Shown here piece after piece: positions 45,330-61,250 of a stretch of 64,000 nt of DNA (positions within the stretch are counted from its first letter, which is position 1; each line of letters begins with the position of its first letter). A program made the position numbers and the translations under genes. The stretch comes from Chelonoidis abingdonii (Eukaryota; Chordata; Testudines; Testudinidae). Location of the stretch: NCBI RefSeq assembly GCF_003597395.2, contig NC_133769.1:46721304-46785303 (forward strand). The letters are read 5' to 3'. Below the pieces are notes generated by a model. The model did no database searches, was not told the DNA's origin, and saw nothing but the letters and a program-made list of their open reading frames with translations.

Positions 45330-46700
45330 CAGGTTTTGGACAAACAGAGTTAAAGGTTAATGGTTGAGTTAATGTTTAACTTGTTCTTCTTTTCCAGGGT
45401 GTTGGGTTCCAGGGTCCAGCTTCAGATGATTTGGGGCTTGCCTATGTCAGGGATTATGCTGTCATGGGTTGTCTCCCCTTTCCAGGGTGCCACCTGATGT
45501 ACTGGGGTCCCACTGAGCCCACCCATTCAACCAGCCTGGGCTCTCTCTTCCTGTCCTGCTGTGCCAGACTCTCAAGCCTTCTCTAGCACATGCACAGATA
45601 GGGCCACACCCAGCTGCAAAAGGACAGAGACACTGAGATCATCTCTGTAGGGGAAGACTCTGCTTGGCGGTTCACCCAGCACTCGAGTGCACACACCCTC
45701 TGGAGTGTAAACCCAAAATTATATTGTTTTGCGCTGTATATAGATCTATACAGCATAAGGTCATGAAATTCACTCCCTCCCTCAATGTGAAGGAAGATAT
45801 GCACAGGTTTTTGCACCCTCCCCCCCACTTATGAATTACACATACTGGTTATAGAATAAACAAAAACCAATTTTATTAACTACAAAAGGTAGATTTCAAG
45901 CGGTTGTAAGGGATAGCAAACAGGACAAACAGATTACTGAGGAAATAAAACAAAACACTCAACCTAAAATTAATACACTATATTAACTGGTTAATAGTAG
46001 CAAATTCTCACCCTAAATGTTGTTTTATGCAGGTTGCAGAGCCTCTTGATGATACACTGCACTGCTTGTAGCTTAAATCTGCAGGTATTCCTTTCACAGG
46101 CTAGACCTTTCTCACCTGGGCTCAGCCCCTGCCCTACCTCCCCCAGTTTAGTTCCTTTGTTTCTTGGGTGTTTTCAGCAGCCCTCCTTCCTGGCAGGGAG
46201 ACAGTGGAGAAGAATCAAGATTAACACTCTGCAGCCTTAAATAGGATTTGCATATGGCAGGAATCCTTTGTTTCCCAATTTGATCCCACCCCCTCCTAGT
46301 GGAAAAATACCAGCTGTCCAGGACGGTGTCCAGTACCAGGTGACATGACCACATGACCTTGTAGTGTCAAAGCAGCATCCTAGGAAGCTTCTCAGGAAGG
46401 TGAGAGATAAGTATTTTAAAAGTCTTATTGTCCTTCCTAATATCCCATCCAGGCTGTTCACATACTGTCTGGTGGGCATTCCCCAGGAGAAAACATAGTT
46501 GTAATTGTTACATAGTCAATATTCCTAACTTCAGATACAGAAATGAAACATACATATAAATTGGATAATCACATTCAGTAAATCATAACCTTTCCAATGA
46601 TACCTCACATGACCCATCTTGCATAAAATATGTCTTAATTATGCCATATTAATACAATAAGCATATCTCTATGAAGAATATGGGGTGCAGTGTCACTTAT
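45330..46700. repeat. Unclassified long interspersed repeat
   Basis: It contains ACTTATGAATTACACATACT, TTATTAACTACAAAAGGTAG and CTCACCCTAAATGTTGTTTT, segments I associate with a high-copy turtle repeat, perhaps LTR-derived. No coding region or clear borders were found. Confidence 0.45.
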
Positions 46701-49643
46701 GCATCAATATGTCATAATGACGCAGGAGTCTACACTGGGTTTGCACCACTGCAAAAATTCCCTATGTAGTCAAGTCCCAAGTAACCATCTGAAACTGCAC
46801 TACCAAAGCATAATAGAAAATCAGGCCCATACCTTTATCTGCAGTATTTAAGAGGAAAGAATAAAGAAATTTTGTTTCAAGTCCAGTGCAAGAAGCATCA
46901 TCTTTTATGTGACTGATCCATAATTCAGATCAGTCCAACACTCCATTCTTATCAAATGGATTATTTAAATCTTTAGTTAAACCGTGTTTTGGTTCTATTG
47001 TCTCTGGGAAGTTTTATTTAGCAGACTTCCACTTTGCTTCATTGATGCAGTAGCTGCCTGGCATTTAAATAGAGTATGAAGTGGGAGTTGTGTTGTCACA
47101 CTGGAGAGTTGTCACACTGGAGTAAGGCTGAGTGGAATTCATCTCTATAAATAACAGATTTCTTAAATGGAAAGAGGTAGCAACGGTTCAAGCATTGCCT
47201 TTCATATAGCATATGGGAGACATTATTCAAAAGACTTCAAACCTCTGGAATGTAATCAAATTCTATAGAAGACTTTTGTCCATTCATTTTTCCACACATG
47301 GCTGGTTATAGGCCTGTCTTGTTTTTTCTGTTATTCAGAAATTTGTCCTTTAATTCCTGTTAAACAAGGTGCTCCGAGGATTTGTTGATTAATGAAGCAG
47401 GTTTTTTCCAGTACAATCACACTATAGATTAAGGTGCCATTTATAAATTAACAGATTTTTACATAAATGATTACTCAATGCTTAGTCAGGTGTTTGGTTA
47501 ATGCACTTTAAGCCAGGACCAAACTGGCCCTGAGGTTCTAGGTTAGCAGTGGGAAGCACCTCTTCTGACCCAGTTTTAACCAGCACCATGCTCAGAAGCA
47601 GCAGGCAAGTCTTCTTAATTGGATAGCTGGCTTCTTATTGGTTCCTGTTATATCCTGGCTTTTCGTGGCCTCTGGAGGACTAAATCTTGCTAGAAGCCTA
47701 TCCTGAGAGGGTTTTCCTTCACTGGGGTGTCAGGGGACCAATGCCAACCAGCCAACATGGCCTGGCAGACCCTGCCATAGCGAAGCCTGGTTTTATGGAT
47801 GTCACTGCTCAGCCTCTTGAAAGAGAACACTAGCATGCTGCTCAAGACATTTTCTTTTAAATAAGGAAAACATTAAGCTTTTTTTCAATTTATCTCGAAA
47901 GCCATTTTAAGGTCTTGAAAGAGCAACTCACCTACCCTAAATTCTTTGTATTCAGTAGAATCATGAATCTTGTACTCTCAGTTAACAAAATGTTGTTGGT
48001 ATTTTATAACAGCAAAGTGGCAACTACAGTAATAACAAATAGGAAATAGTTTTAAAAAAAATCCCAAACCAAATTCCTGAACATTTTCTAATCTGAATAG
48101 CAACATTTTCCTAACCTGATATTTTGGGCCATTCCTTCACTTCTAAACCTGAGCCAAAGTATAAGCAAATAAATAAAAAAATAAGTAAATAAATAAAATT
48201 ATGTACTGGAACAAGACAACCTTTGAACAGTATCTTAGCAGGTCTGTTCCATAATAAACAGGATTAACACAAGCTGTTCTGCCAAAAAGAATATGATGAT
48301 TAATGATTCTAAATAGTATAGATCTGCAGAATGTAATGGATCCTGGAATGAACTCTGTAATTTGTTACTATTGGCTGGTGCTAACATTATAACAGATAAT
48401 TTACAAAAATTATAGTATCGTATAATTGGTTTTATTTCCTAAATTCACACATTTATGTTCCCTACTAAATAAATGTAAGCGCTCAGAGCAATGCGTTAAT
48501 TGTTTGTAATGCCATCTAGTGGCTACATAGTCAATTACACCTTTTGCTGAGAGAAGATAATCTCTAGAGTGCCAGATTCTGCCAATATTTCTCATGGTTC
48601 CAGTTTACTGTGTGAGTAAACCAATTGAAGAAGAACCTGGCTCCGAGTAGGGACTGTCCTAAAGGCATATGTATGAGAAGAGTTTCCATGCCCATATGCT
48701 TTACTTCTGAAAAAGGTGGTTTCACAGCTCCCCATTCTGCCCTCTGCACCGGTCTTCAAAAAGAGTTATCTAAGAGCTGTGGGGCCTGTAGGTTGGGAGG
48801 GTTTGGGCAGGACTGGAAGAAGGAAAGGGAGTGAGAATATTTCTACCACACCTTATGGGAAATCCTTAAGAAAGATAACACACTTTTAATGTAGGTTAAC
48901 ATTTCCTGTTTGGGGCAGCTGCAGGCAGAGGAAACCATGGCAGCATGAAGACCCCAGAAATGGTGCAAACCTGGCCAGTTTATTCTTCAGGAGCCATACA
49001 GACGTTTCAGGGGTACACAGGTTCTTGGGGGCAGACCCCCCATATGTGTGCTAGGGAGAACCCTTCCTTCTCTCATGGATTTTGGGAAACTTCATGGACA
49101 TTCCTTCTTGTCACAACACCCCCTTTCCCAAGAGTTATTCTATGGAAAGGGTGTAAGCTGGGGAGCAGAACCACCACTTGAGGACGATGACTAACATTGT
49201 CTCCAATGGCAGAGTTTCAAACCCTCTCCTCAGGGATTTCTTTTATTGATTCGCAAACAGAGGATTCCATAGAAGAATAAGCCACTTAGAACAGTTGGTT
49301 CCAGTTGCCTAAGACATTTCCAGTTTCCTAGTAATCTGGGAGGGGAAAGGAAACACTCTTCCCTCCAAGTAGCCATTGTCTCTCTATATTTATCTCCTCA
49401 CTTCCATTCATCCATGTGGCATAGAAGGGTCTAGGTTAACCCCTCATGCACTGGGCATGTGAAGCACCTTCTACCTTGTCACATGGTGTTACTTCCCCTG
49501 GAAGCAGGGCTGGCCTGTGTCCTCATAGGTCCCTGCACTTCTGTAGGCCTCCTCCACCAAACACTGCTCCTCCAACCATAGCTATGGCAAAGAATGAGTT
49601 TTCTAGCTGCCCTCCTCCACTTTCTTTGGCTCCATTCCATATT
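46701..49643. other. Intergenic DNA, nothing recognised
   Basis: About 2.9 kb without a recognised gene. A short (AAAT)n-like run lies at about 48,165-48,200 and a CTCF-like motif at 48,510. Confidence 0.55.
48510..48522 (-). promoter_or_regulatory. CTCF-like core motif
   Basis: TGCCATCTAGTGG on the plus strand is the reverse complement of a full match to the CCASYAGRKGGCR core. Occupancy cannot be judged from sequence. Confidence 0.4.
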
Positions 49644-50456
49644 CAGTCAACCTTCAGAGTTATGGACACCTCAGGAATGGAGGTTGTTCGTGACTCTGAA
49701 ATGTTCATAACTCTGAACAACACGTTATGGGATGTACCTCAGGGCAGACTGTTCAGAGTAGGTCTCACATCTGTGCCTGTGAACATCATCATCATCACCT
49801 CCTACCTGTAAGTGGCTGCCTGATGAATGGAGGTGGGAACAATCACCTAGTTCTAGCCACCTGGCTGCAAGGGTGAGAGTGAGGCACCCTGGGGCACTGC
49901 AGCGTCAGTGGTCGCGCAGTGCAGGCTGTGTCCCTTTAAAATTGAGCTGCTCCTCCAGGTTGCAGCGTGCAGTCAGCAGCTCTGGCTCTGGCTCCAGCAG
50001 CTCATACTCCAGGCCAGGTTCCAGCAGCAGCTCCACCCTAGTTGTGGTGGCTTCCTTGCAACATCAACAGCTGGGTGCGGGAAGCTTTTTTTCCAAGCTT
50101 GGACTCAGCTTGCAAGCTTGTCTTCCTCCCAGTCACGGGGAAGAACAGCACCTGTGACTTACAGGAAAGTGGCGCAGATCCCAGCGCTGCTCCTGCTCTG
50201 CCTGTTCAGGGCTCACAACTGTGCCTGGGAATGTCAGCATCTTCACCTCTGCCTGTAAGTGACTGCCCTGCATGTGACAAGTAGGGGTAGTGGTGGAGAC
50301 AGTCAGCCCGGATGTGCCAACTTTTAAGATGCAGTGCAGGCATCTTTTTTTTTGTGTGTCTCCACTGCTGCCTGATTGCTTACTTCTGGTTCCACATGGT
50401 ATCCAGTTGATCCATCAGTCCATAACTCTGGTGTTCATATCTTTGAGATTCTACTA
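49644..50456. mobile_element. Non-autonomous mariner/pogo-like element
   Basis: The left end CAGTCAACCTTCAGAGTTAT then GGACACC and the right end (minus strand) TAGTAGAATCTCAAAGATAT, CACCAGAGTTATGGAC form inverted repeats; CAGAGTTATGGAC is shared exactly. Such CAGTAGAACCTCAGAG-like ends suggest a pogo/Tigger relation. The centre has two diverged copies of a segment with CACCTC(C/T)GCCTGTAAGTG-like sequence and a CAG-rich stretch. No transposase is present. Confidence 0.55.
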
Positions 50457-53400
50457 CAGATGCCTCACCAAAGGCTGCAGATGCTCATAAGAACGGACAC
50501 AATATTTCATAGTTTAAAGAATTTATTTCTCCAAACCTCTTGATACAGCACAGAATTAGAGAAAATGTATGTGTAACAGCATGGTGCACATCTTCCACAA
50601 ACACCCCTTCTGGTCAGGTGTGTCTGCAGTCTTTAAGCAATCCTGCCCTGGTATCAGGCCATACCCCCATGGCTCCCTCTTTGGAGGTAATGGTTTCACC
50701 CTCTCATGCTCTTCTAGGGGGTTTATCACTGTCCAGCTGTAGGCCACTTCCCCAGTGGCCTATGCAAGAACCAGCCCAGGGATCCTAAGAATAGCAGCTG
50801 CATACCACCATGTCCCTTTAGCAAAACTACTTTCAGTTCCCTGGGCCACTTCCCCATTACCTCAGCCTTCACCAGAACTTCACCCTTATCTCAGGGCTCT
50901 TCTATGTTCAGGCCCAGCAATCAACCAGCAGCTCTTCTTTGCTTCCCCAAATCCCTATCAGCACTGAGCTGTCCATGGTGCCGCAGTTCTCTGGCCAGTC
51001 AGGTGCACTGTCTGTACTCTTCCGGCTGCAGCTCCATTTATACTAGCCCCTTGCAGCCTCCCACAATTGGCTGCTTTCTGGACAGTCCCTCTAGGCTGCC
51101 TGGAGGACTTAGCTCCATTGCTCCTTTTCTGATATCGGTAAGGCAGAACCCTGAGGTCTCCAGAAGATGACCTCTTGTCCTAGTTCACCCCATTGCTATA
51201 TAAGAGAGATATCAGATGGAAAAAAGTACTTTGCGACATTCTTTGTGGTACTGCACTAAAATCCACTATCCCAGCTTGTGATGCAGTCTAATCTTCCCCA
51301 GACAAATTCTATTTGATCTGTGACTTATGGTGCTGGAATTGCTCAATGACCTTAAGTGTTGGAGGACAGATGTAGCTGCCTTCTTTATTTACTGATGCTG
51401 GCTCGTAAATGTATCCTGACAGTTTGGACAACAGAGGCAGCTCCCTCATGGGCCACTTAGTTGAACTTGACTGAAGAATGTCTGCCCCTAGAAAGAATAA
51501 TATTTATTTTCCAGCAGAGAATTGAAGATTTCTGTGCTATGTGGGAGAGTGTTTTGAACAATATGGAACAGAATGGGAAGAAAATTAAATTCTCATGATA
51601 GCGCTGAAAGGCTTTGTGTAACATAAAAGCTACCTAAAGAGATATTTATGGGTACTGAATATTATTTTCTCCCCTCTTTGCTTGCTACTCAATGACTATT
51701 TTCAGTTACTGTTACCTACATAGTGGAATTAATACATAAGCTGTATTTGCATTACAACGTATATACAGTAAACAGTTTTTTAAGTGTTCGACAGGCAGAA
51801 GGTGACCTGAGTATGAAGGGGAGTTAGGGGGAAGGTAAGTGTCTCCACAGGTATCACTTCACAAGCCCCCAGTTCCCACTCCTAATTTAGAGCTATTCCT
51901 GAAATGAATGCCTTAGTACGTAGCTCCATATATGACTAAAGCACAGTCTGGAGATGCTCTGTTTGTGCAATCTGTGTCTGTGTCATTGGCATCTATGCAT
52001 CAGAAAAAAATAATATACTAAACAAATTGCAGTGCAAAGCCATTAAATTATTATATAAGATACTTTGGCTTGGAGAGGAATTTAAGAAAATAATGATTCA
52101 GAATGTGTTAATGATATTATCCTCCTTTATATCAATAGTTTGTTCATTTTTATAAATTAATACAGTAAATGCTTTAGGATTCAGAGTTTGAAAGTGAGTT
52201 CAAAAGAAAAAAATTACAGTAGATACTTACAGGCATAGGTGTGAAGTTTCTATAAGATTTTTAGACAGAAAGCTGAATTTAAAAGTGGACACTGTGAAAC
52301 ATCATCACATATAGGAAAATCCTATAGAAATTAAATATAGATGTATAACCTTGCTACAATTTTCTTTTAGATTTTAATAGATAGTAATATCCCAACTATA
52401 GAATCATATAGAATAGCTAAAAAACAATAGAAAGGACAACATTCTCTGTTGAATTCTACAAGTTTTACAGTAATTTCTATTGGCTTCATTCATGTTAGGG
52501 TCTATAAGGGTTTTCTATAAGGGACTCTTTAGTCACACAAGGAATAACAGCATGGACACAGCTGGACTACACACGTGCCTTACTCAGTAAATTACTAGTA
52601 GCTATCATTTTCTGCTTTGCCACAGCAGCAACAAAATAGTAACACAGAACAGAATTCCCATATCAGATGACAAACATACACACACCAGCTGTCCCTTTTA
52701 TTCACTATTCCCTTCCTTTCCACATGCAATCTTCAATCTTTTTCTCCCTTAAAAAGATTACGTTTTGTTTTCTTTTGTAGATATCAGTTTGTTAAGAATA
52801 TTATCAGTGATCATTGAATTATGGGGAACTCTTTCTTTCTTTGCATGGAAATGAAATATTTCACTTTATACCATTCAGAGAAACACAAAAGTTCACATGG
52901 TTTATTGACAAGTGTGTACTTTAATAAACTGCTCTGCCTAGTATAATAGGTGTCATGTGGTGCAAGAGTTACCATGGAAACAACACTATTGAATAGCAAA
53001 ATCAAGCTCCAGAACAGCTTTATCTTAATCACTTTCCATTTTTCCATATGTTTCAAGTATTTTTCCATATTGGACATGAAGTAAGGATGGAACATAAGAA
53101 ATGCATGTGTTGAAAGATGATACACTCCACTTTCACAACTTTCCAGTCCATGTCTCCCTGTTTGGTAGTAAATCCCTTCTGTTTGTATAAATGTGTGCAC
53201 AAAAGAAAAGACGGTTGATAGGTAAAGCATTTATTCACGTAAGAAAAAGTGCATGTGAATATCCATTAAAGACATCTGCACAGAGTCATCCATGACCACA
53301 GACTTGCACATTTTAGGCTCTATATAAATAATAGTGATCATAAAAAGAGAGGGGAACTGTAGTTTGATGCTGCACTGTGTTTTTTATAGATTAAAATCTG

Positions 53401-53784
53401 GCAGAGACTCATTTGGACAGTTGAAGATTCCAGAAATCCTGTGAATGTTTGTCAGTTGTGGATGGCCCCATTCTAACAGACTAAGTTCTTTTTGAAATGA
53501 TGTTTCCTTCCTTATGACCTGGACTCCAAAAATTATTGTTGTGTCATGCAAAATTTTTCATGCAAAGACTTTCACAGAGCAGATACACGAGTATTATACT
53601 GAAAGTGCATGTGAAAAAAAGAAGAGCAACTTAATATTAGACTTGAAGACAAGTTCTCCCTAACAATGCTAACACTTAGTGCAAATGTACCAAATTAGCT
53701 TGTCTAATATAATTAGGATTAATATTTCATTTGTTACTCATTACAGAACTCAAGCCTATTAGACACCTAACAGTACTAACTTCC
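50457..53784. other. Intergenic DNA, nothing recognised
   Basis: About 3.3 kb, GC-moderate to 51.3 kb and then AT-rich. No exon or named repeat was recognised. The 139-codon ORF at 52,811-53,230 (minus) shows no similarity I know. Confidence 0.5.
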
Positions 53785-53862
53785 TGCCATGAGGGCAGGG
53801 GACTGGACTCGATGACCTCTCGAGGTCCCTTCCAGTCCTAGAGTCCATGAATCTATGAATCT
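53785..53862 (+). repeat. CR1/Cry SINE 3' tail
   Basis: TGAGGGCAGGGGACTGGACT, CGATGACCTCTCGAGGTCCC and ATGAATCTATGAATC form the conserved tail shared by CR1 LINEs and turtle tRNA-derived SINEs, ending in the short ATGAATCT direct repeat. Confidence 0.8.
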
Positions 53863-57317
<3,455 letters not shown>

Positions 57318-57919
57318 CACATCTACACTACTAACTTTGGTCGACACAAGTTAGGCCAGCATACAGCCACTGAAGTTTGTATATTGCTTGGCCATGTGGA
57401 TACTTGGCTGCGTGTTTTTGTGCTGCATGTACTCAGCAGGAGTGCTTGTGTTGATGCAGTGTATGGTGCACCATGCGCCGGCCTCTGGTGCAATGGCTTT
57501 TGGGAAATTTTCGCAATGTGTTGCAGGATAGAAATGACTCAGTCAGGGATCTCTGGGAGATAGTGCTCAAGTTCCCAGCAAGTAACTTTCTCCATCTGAT
57601 AACATCTATATCCCATAATTTTTGCACCTTGTTTTAAAAAAACATAAATCCACATGGCACTTTTCTGTGTCTGCCATCTCTGACAGAAGCATGGAGCTGG
57701 CAAAGCTCTGCACTATTCTCATGAACATCATAAATACAGGATGCACAATTCTCCTGTAGTTACAGACCAATAGGCAGTCCATCAACAACAGAGGACATGA
57801 TGATTTCTTGGATGACAGTTTTCTAAGGGACGTAGTAAAAAAACCCCAAACGATTCAAGGCTGTTGATGGCATTCATGGGGCAGCTGCAGACAGGGAGCA
57901 CAGCCTCTGGGCCTGAGAA

Positions 57920-59060
57920 ATGAGCATTGACTGGTGGGATCACATTGTAATGCAGATTTGAGATGATGAGCAGTGGCTGCAGAACTTCTGGATACAAAAG
58001 GCCAAGTTCCTGGATCTGTGTGCTGACCTCACGCTAGTCCTCCAGCCCAGGGAACCAGAGTAAGAGCTGTGATGACAATGGAGAAGCGATTGGTGATTGC
58101 ATTGTGTAAGCTTGCAATGCCAGATTGCTACCGGTCACAGGGAAATCATTTTGGAGTTCAAAAATCCACAGGGGGGGCTACTGTCATGGAAGTGTGTAAG
58201 ACTATTGATTGTCTCTTGCTACACAGGACCGTGACTCCAGGCAATATGCCAGACATAATGGATGGATTTGCAGCAGTGGAGTTCCTGAACTGGGGTAGGG
58301 CAGTAGATGGCATGCACATCCTTATATTGGCACCAGCCCACCTTGCCACAGTATATACATCAACAGAAAGGGTTACTTTCCTGTCATAATTCAAGCACTG
58401 ATGGATAACCAGGACACTTCACCAATATCAATGTGGGCTAGTCAGAGAAGGTGCCTCTTTAAGAACACAGGACTGTTCAGAAATCTGCAAGCAGGGAATT
58501 TATTTCCCAACCAGCAAATTACCATTGGCAATATGGAAATTTTAACACTGATTTGGAGGGACCAGTCCTTAATTTGTGTCAGGACTCAGCCTCGGCACTT
58601 CTAGGCTTGGCAGTTCATCACCCTGGCACCTCTGGGCTTGGCAGTTCATAGCCCCAGCACCTCTGGGCTTGCTGAATCAGTTATGAAAGTAAAAAATTGC
58701 TTGAGCCCCAGTACCTCTTTCATTACAAATTGAGCACTGGGGGGACCCAGCCTACCCCTTTCTCATGTCCATACACAACCGCACCAAGGAAAGAATCAAC
58801 TATCAGCTCAGTATATTAAGAATGACTGTTGAACATGCTTTTGGTAGATTGAAGAGAGGATGATGGTGCTTACTCACTTGATGGAATATTTTTCTCACTG
58901 AAATCCAACAGTTATAGCTTCCTATTGAGTCCTGAATATCTGTAATGTAAACTGGGAAAGCTGACACCAGAGTGGAGGTGGAGCAGCTGTGTGCTGCCTT
59001 TGAACAGCCAGACCTACAGGCCATTACAAGGGCCCAGTGGGGAGCTATGCAGTTGAGGCT
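57920..59060 (+). pseudogene. Harbinger (HARBI1-like) transposase, broken and interrupted
   Basis: Early frame: EQWLQNFWIQKAKFLDLCAD and LTLVLQPREPE. From 58,069: MTMEKRLVIALCKLAMPDCY, RSQGNHFGVQKSTGGATVME, DGFAAVEFLNWGRAVDGMHI (first catalytic aspartate in VDG). A later frame has LFKNTGLFRNLQAGNLFPNQ. The second catalytic motif GDPAYP occurs only after the 177-bp insertion at 58,566. RMTVEHAFGRLKRG near 58,830 keeps the third residue, glutamate, then a stop. EQLCAAFEQPDLQAITRAQW closes the protein. Unlike the first copy the triad residues survive, but stops, frameshifts and the insertion make it inactive. Confidence 0.85.
58566..58742. mobile_element. Small repeat inserted in the transposase
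   Basis: It is flanked by GGACCAG (58,559-58,565) and GGACCCAG (58,743-58,750), a probable target duplication that falls in the GDP codons. Inside are three tandem units of about 31 bp built on GGCACCTCTGGGCTTGGCAG. It has no coding capacity and its class is unknown. Confidence 0.7.
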
Positions 59061-59199
59061 TTGAAAGAGCACTACCAGTCAACCACAGTAGTGTTCTGTG
59101 CAGAGCATTTCTGCGGGCTGAAGCTCTGGGTACTGTAAAGAATTGTGTAGTGCTCACTTTACATTTATAATTATGAAAGTGTTTCAGAGGTGACACATG

Positions 59200-59760
59200 G
59201 GGGAGGGGTCACACAGGGTCATGTGCCCCCCAGATTTCTGTCTTCCCTTTAGCACAGAGGTTTTAAAACTGCAAGATGCATCCCCCTAGGTGGGCACACC
59301 TCACAGTTTGAAAACTGTTTCCTGCCTTCTGCCAGGAGCTGGTGGTTTGGAAAGCTGGTGGGAGCCATCCAGCCCACTCAGGCCCTGGCTCTCTGCACTG
59401 TTGGACCCGGGGCACTGGCTGGCTGCCTGGCAGCCTGGTTGGCCCTGCTCCCTGAGCCAGGCCTCTTCTGCACAGCCGGGTATTCCCCATGCAGGACAGA
59501 CAATACAGCTGCAAGCTGCACCCCTGACGAACTCTTGCCTGTCTTGCTAAGGAACCTGGCACCGGCCGGTGTTGCCCTCTGGAGCCAGACCCTGCCTGTG
59601 AAGTTGAGCTGCCATGAGATGCTCCCCAAGGCACTTGCTCTCCCTCAACCTAGAGACGATATGTGGGTGGTCATAAGCCTCCCACATCCTTTAAATTGTG
59701 CCCCCTCACCCCCAAGAATTACACATCGTCTCTGCCTGAACCTATGAATTATGTGGCTCT
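59200..59760. repeat. GC-rich stretch inside the second Harbinger copy
   Basis: It is not found in the first copy and has a clearly higher GC content than its surroundings. It yields false ORFs in several frames. I take it as a separate inserted repeat but saw no termini. Confidence 0.45.
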
Positions 59761-60042
59761 TGGTGTACATTTACAAATAGTGATTGCTTTGAAGACTTCA
59801 ATACCTCCTGCAATATGTATTGTGAACTAACAAAAATAATTTTATTCTCCAGAAATAGAATGAGTATGAAAAAAACAGTGGAGGAAAACAATGTGAAAAA
59901 CCTACAGGCAATACATATTTAACATAAATTAACAGAGTGGAACTTAAAAATTGGAAAGGCAGCAAACTTTTTCATCCATTTCAAGACACAAATATAGCCC
60001 ATTGTGGCTACACAGACACCAAAAGTATATGGAGATATACCT

Positions 60043-60212
60043 ATCTCATAGAACTAAAAGAAACCCTGAAAGGTCATTGAGTCTAGCCCCCTGCCTTCAC
60101 TGGCAGGACCAAGCACTGATTTTATCCTAGATCCCTAAGTGGCCCCCTCAAGGACTGAACTTACAACCCTGGGTTTAGCAGGTTAATGCTCAAACCACTG
60201 AGCTATCCTTTT
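60043..60212 (-). mobile_element. Turtle tRNA-derived SINE (Cry type)
   Basis: Minus strand starts GGATAGCTCAGTGGTTTGAG (A box) and has GGTTGTAAGTTCAGTCC (B box), then GGCCACTTAGGGATCTAGGA. It ends in the CR1-like tail AGACTCAATGACCTTTCAGG and TTAGTTCTATGAG. Length of about 170 bp and layout match the tortoise Pol III SINE. It lies inside the second Harbinger copy, so it is younger than that insertion. Confidence 0.9.
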
Positions 60213-60879
60213 GATCTCACTGATTAGCATATGTGATACTGTGATTTTTCTTGCTGTCCGCCAATGTGGCATGGTAGGGGTAAGGAAGCATCCCATGATG
60301 CCGTATGGTATGTTGTGGGATGTAGGAAGCAGCCACTATGGAGTTCTGCAAGCACTGCAAAGTGTGGAAATTCTGGGATTTTTGAACCTAGACATGTCAT
60401 CTCTAGTCATCTTCTTTCTCCTTCTTGTCAGGAATAGGCATTCTGTGGATGTGGCAGGCACCCCTCAAAGCCACCACACATCAGAAGCTGCTAATAAAAA
60501 CATACAGGTGTGCTACTGGATTTAGAGTCACAGTGGAAAGGGAAAGATATGTTTCAAAACTGCCTTCTCCTATTCCCATTAACATTCAATAGGAAATGGT
60601 TATCGATCCCTCACATTTGGAGTGCCTTAGCAAAGCACCACTCTCCAGCCCTAGTCATGGTAAATATGACCCATCAGGTGCAAATATGACCCAACAGCAG
60701 GGGAAGGCTGTTCTGTTGCATGAAGATATAAAATTTCAGTCCCTATTTCAGCAGAGATGTGTATAGGGCACTGGTACTATTTTCTACAGACAATGGTGGT
60801 TTTAGATGCTATCTCACTCCTAAGGGTCACAAAGGCACAAAGAACACAGCTGCTATTAGCATCACTATTAGCGGCTAGC

Positions 60880-61190
60880 CTATTTACTGCAAGGGTGTCA
60901 GCCAAACTCATTGCTGAGTGGCATGGGAAAGTGTCCTACCATGGAGGAAGGAATGAGGCAGCCATCCCCAGAAATCTTCAGGAGAGGCTTGCAGAGTGCC
61001 TTCAGGAAAGTTTCCTCGAGAGATCTCAGGAGGATAAAAGGAAAATCCCTAACTACAAAAACCAAAGTGTTCAACATTCCCTCCCACCAATCCATTAGGG
61101 GATTGAAGAGTGGATGCCAACTCTACCTTTGTTTGTTGTACCACTACCTCTTCTTGTATGAGTAAAACTATGAAAAGTCAGTACTGTTGT
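60880..61190 (-). repeat. Harbinger segment matching the Myb-gene intron of the first copy
   Basis: Shared blocks with the first copy read in reverse: ATTGCTGAGTGG, AAAGTGTCCTACCA, CCCCAGAAATCTTCA and AGGAAAGTTTCCTC, then CCACTACCTCTTC. On this copy's minus strand it would be the intron of the Myb-like gene. Confidence 0.7.
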
Positions 61191-61250
61191 CTTGTTAACT
61201 CTGGGGTAGGCTAGACACTAAGGAAAAACGCATGCACATACTTACCCTTT

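Larger units (their letters stand above)
57318..61250 (+). mobile_element. Second PIF/Harbinger copy, truncated and invaded
   Basis: The left end GCCACATCTACACTACTAAC, then GGTCGACACAAGTTAGG, resembles the Harbinger terminus of the copy in ING3. A broken transposase follows on the plus strand. A segment at 60,880-61,190 matches 18,890-19,150 of the first copy in reverse. The distal end, with the Myb-like first exon and the terminal repeat, was not found. It has been invaded by a repeat at 58,566, a GC-rich stretch at 59,200 and a SINE at 60,043. Confidence 0.75.

Noticed and set aside
52811..53230. 139-codon ORF on the minus strand
   Set aside because: AT-rich, no recognisable similarity; the start of one frame resembles a secreted peptide only by chance hydrophobicity.
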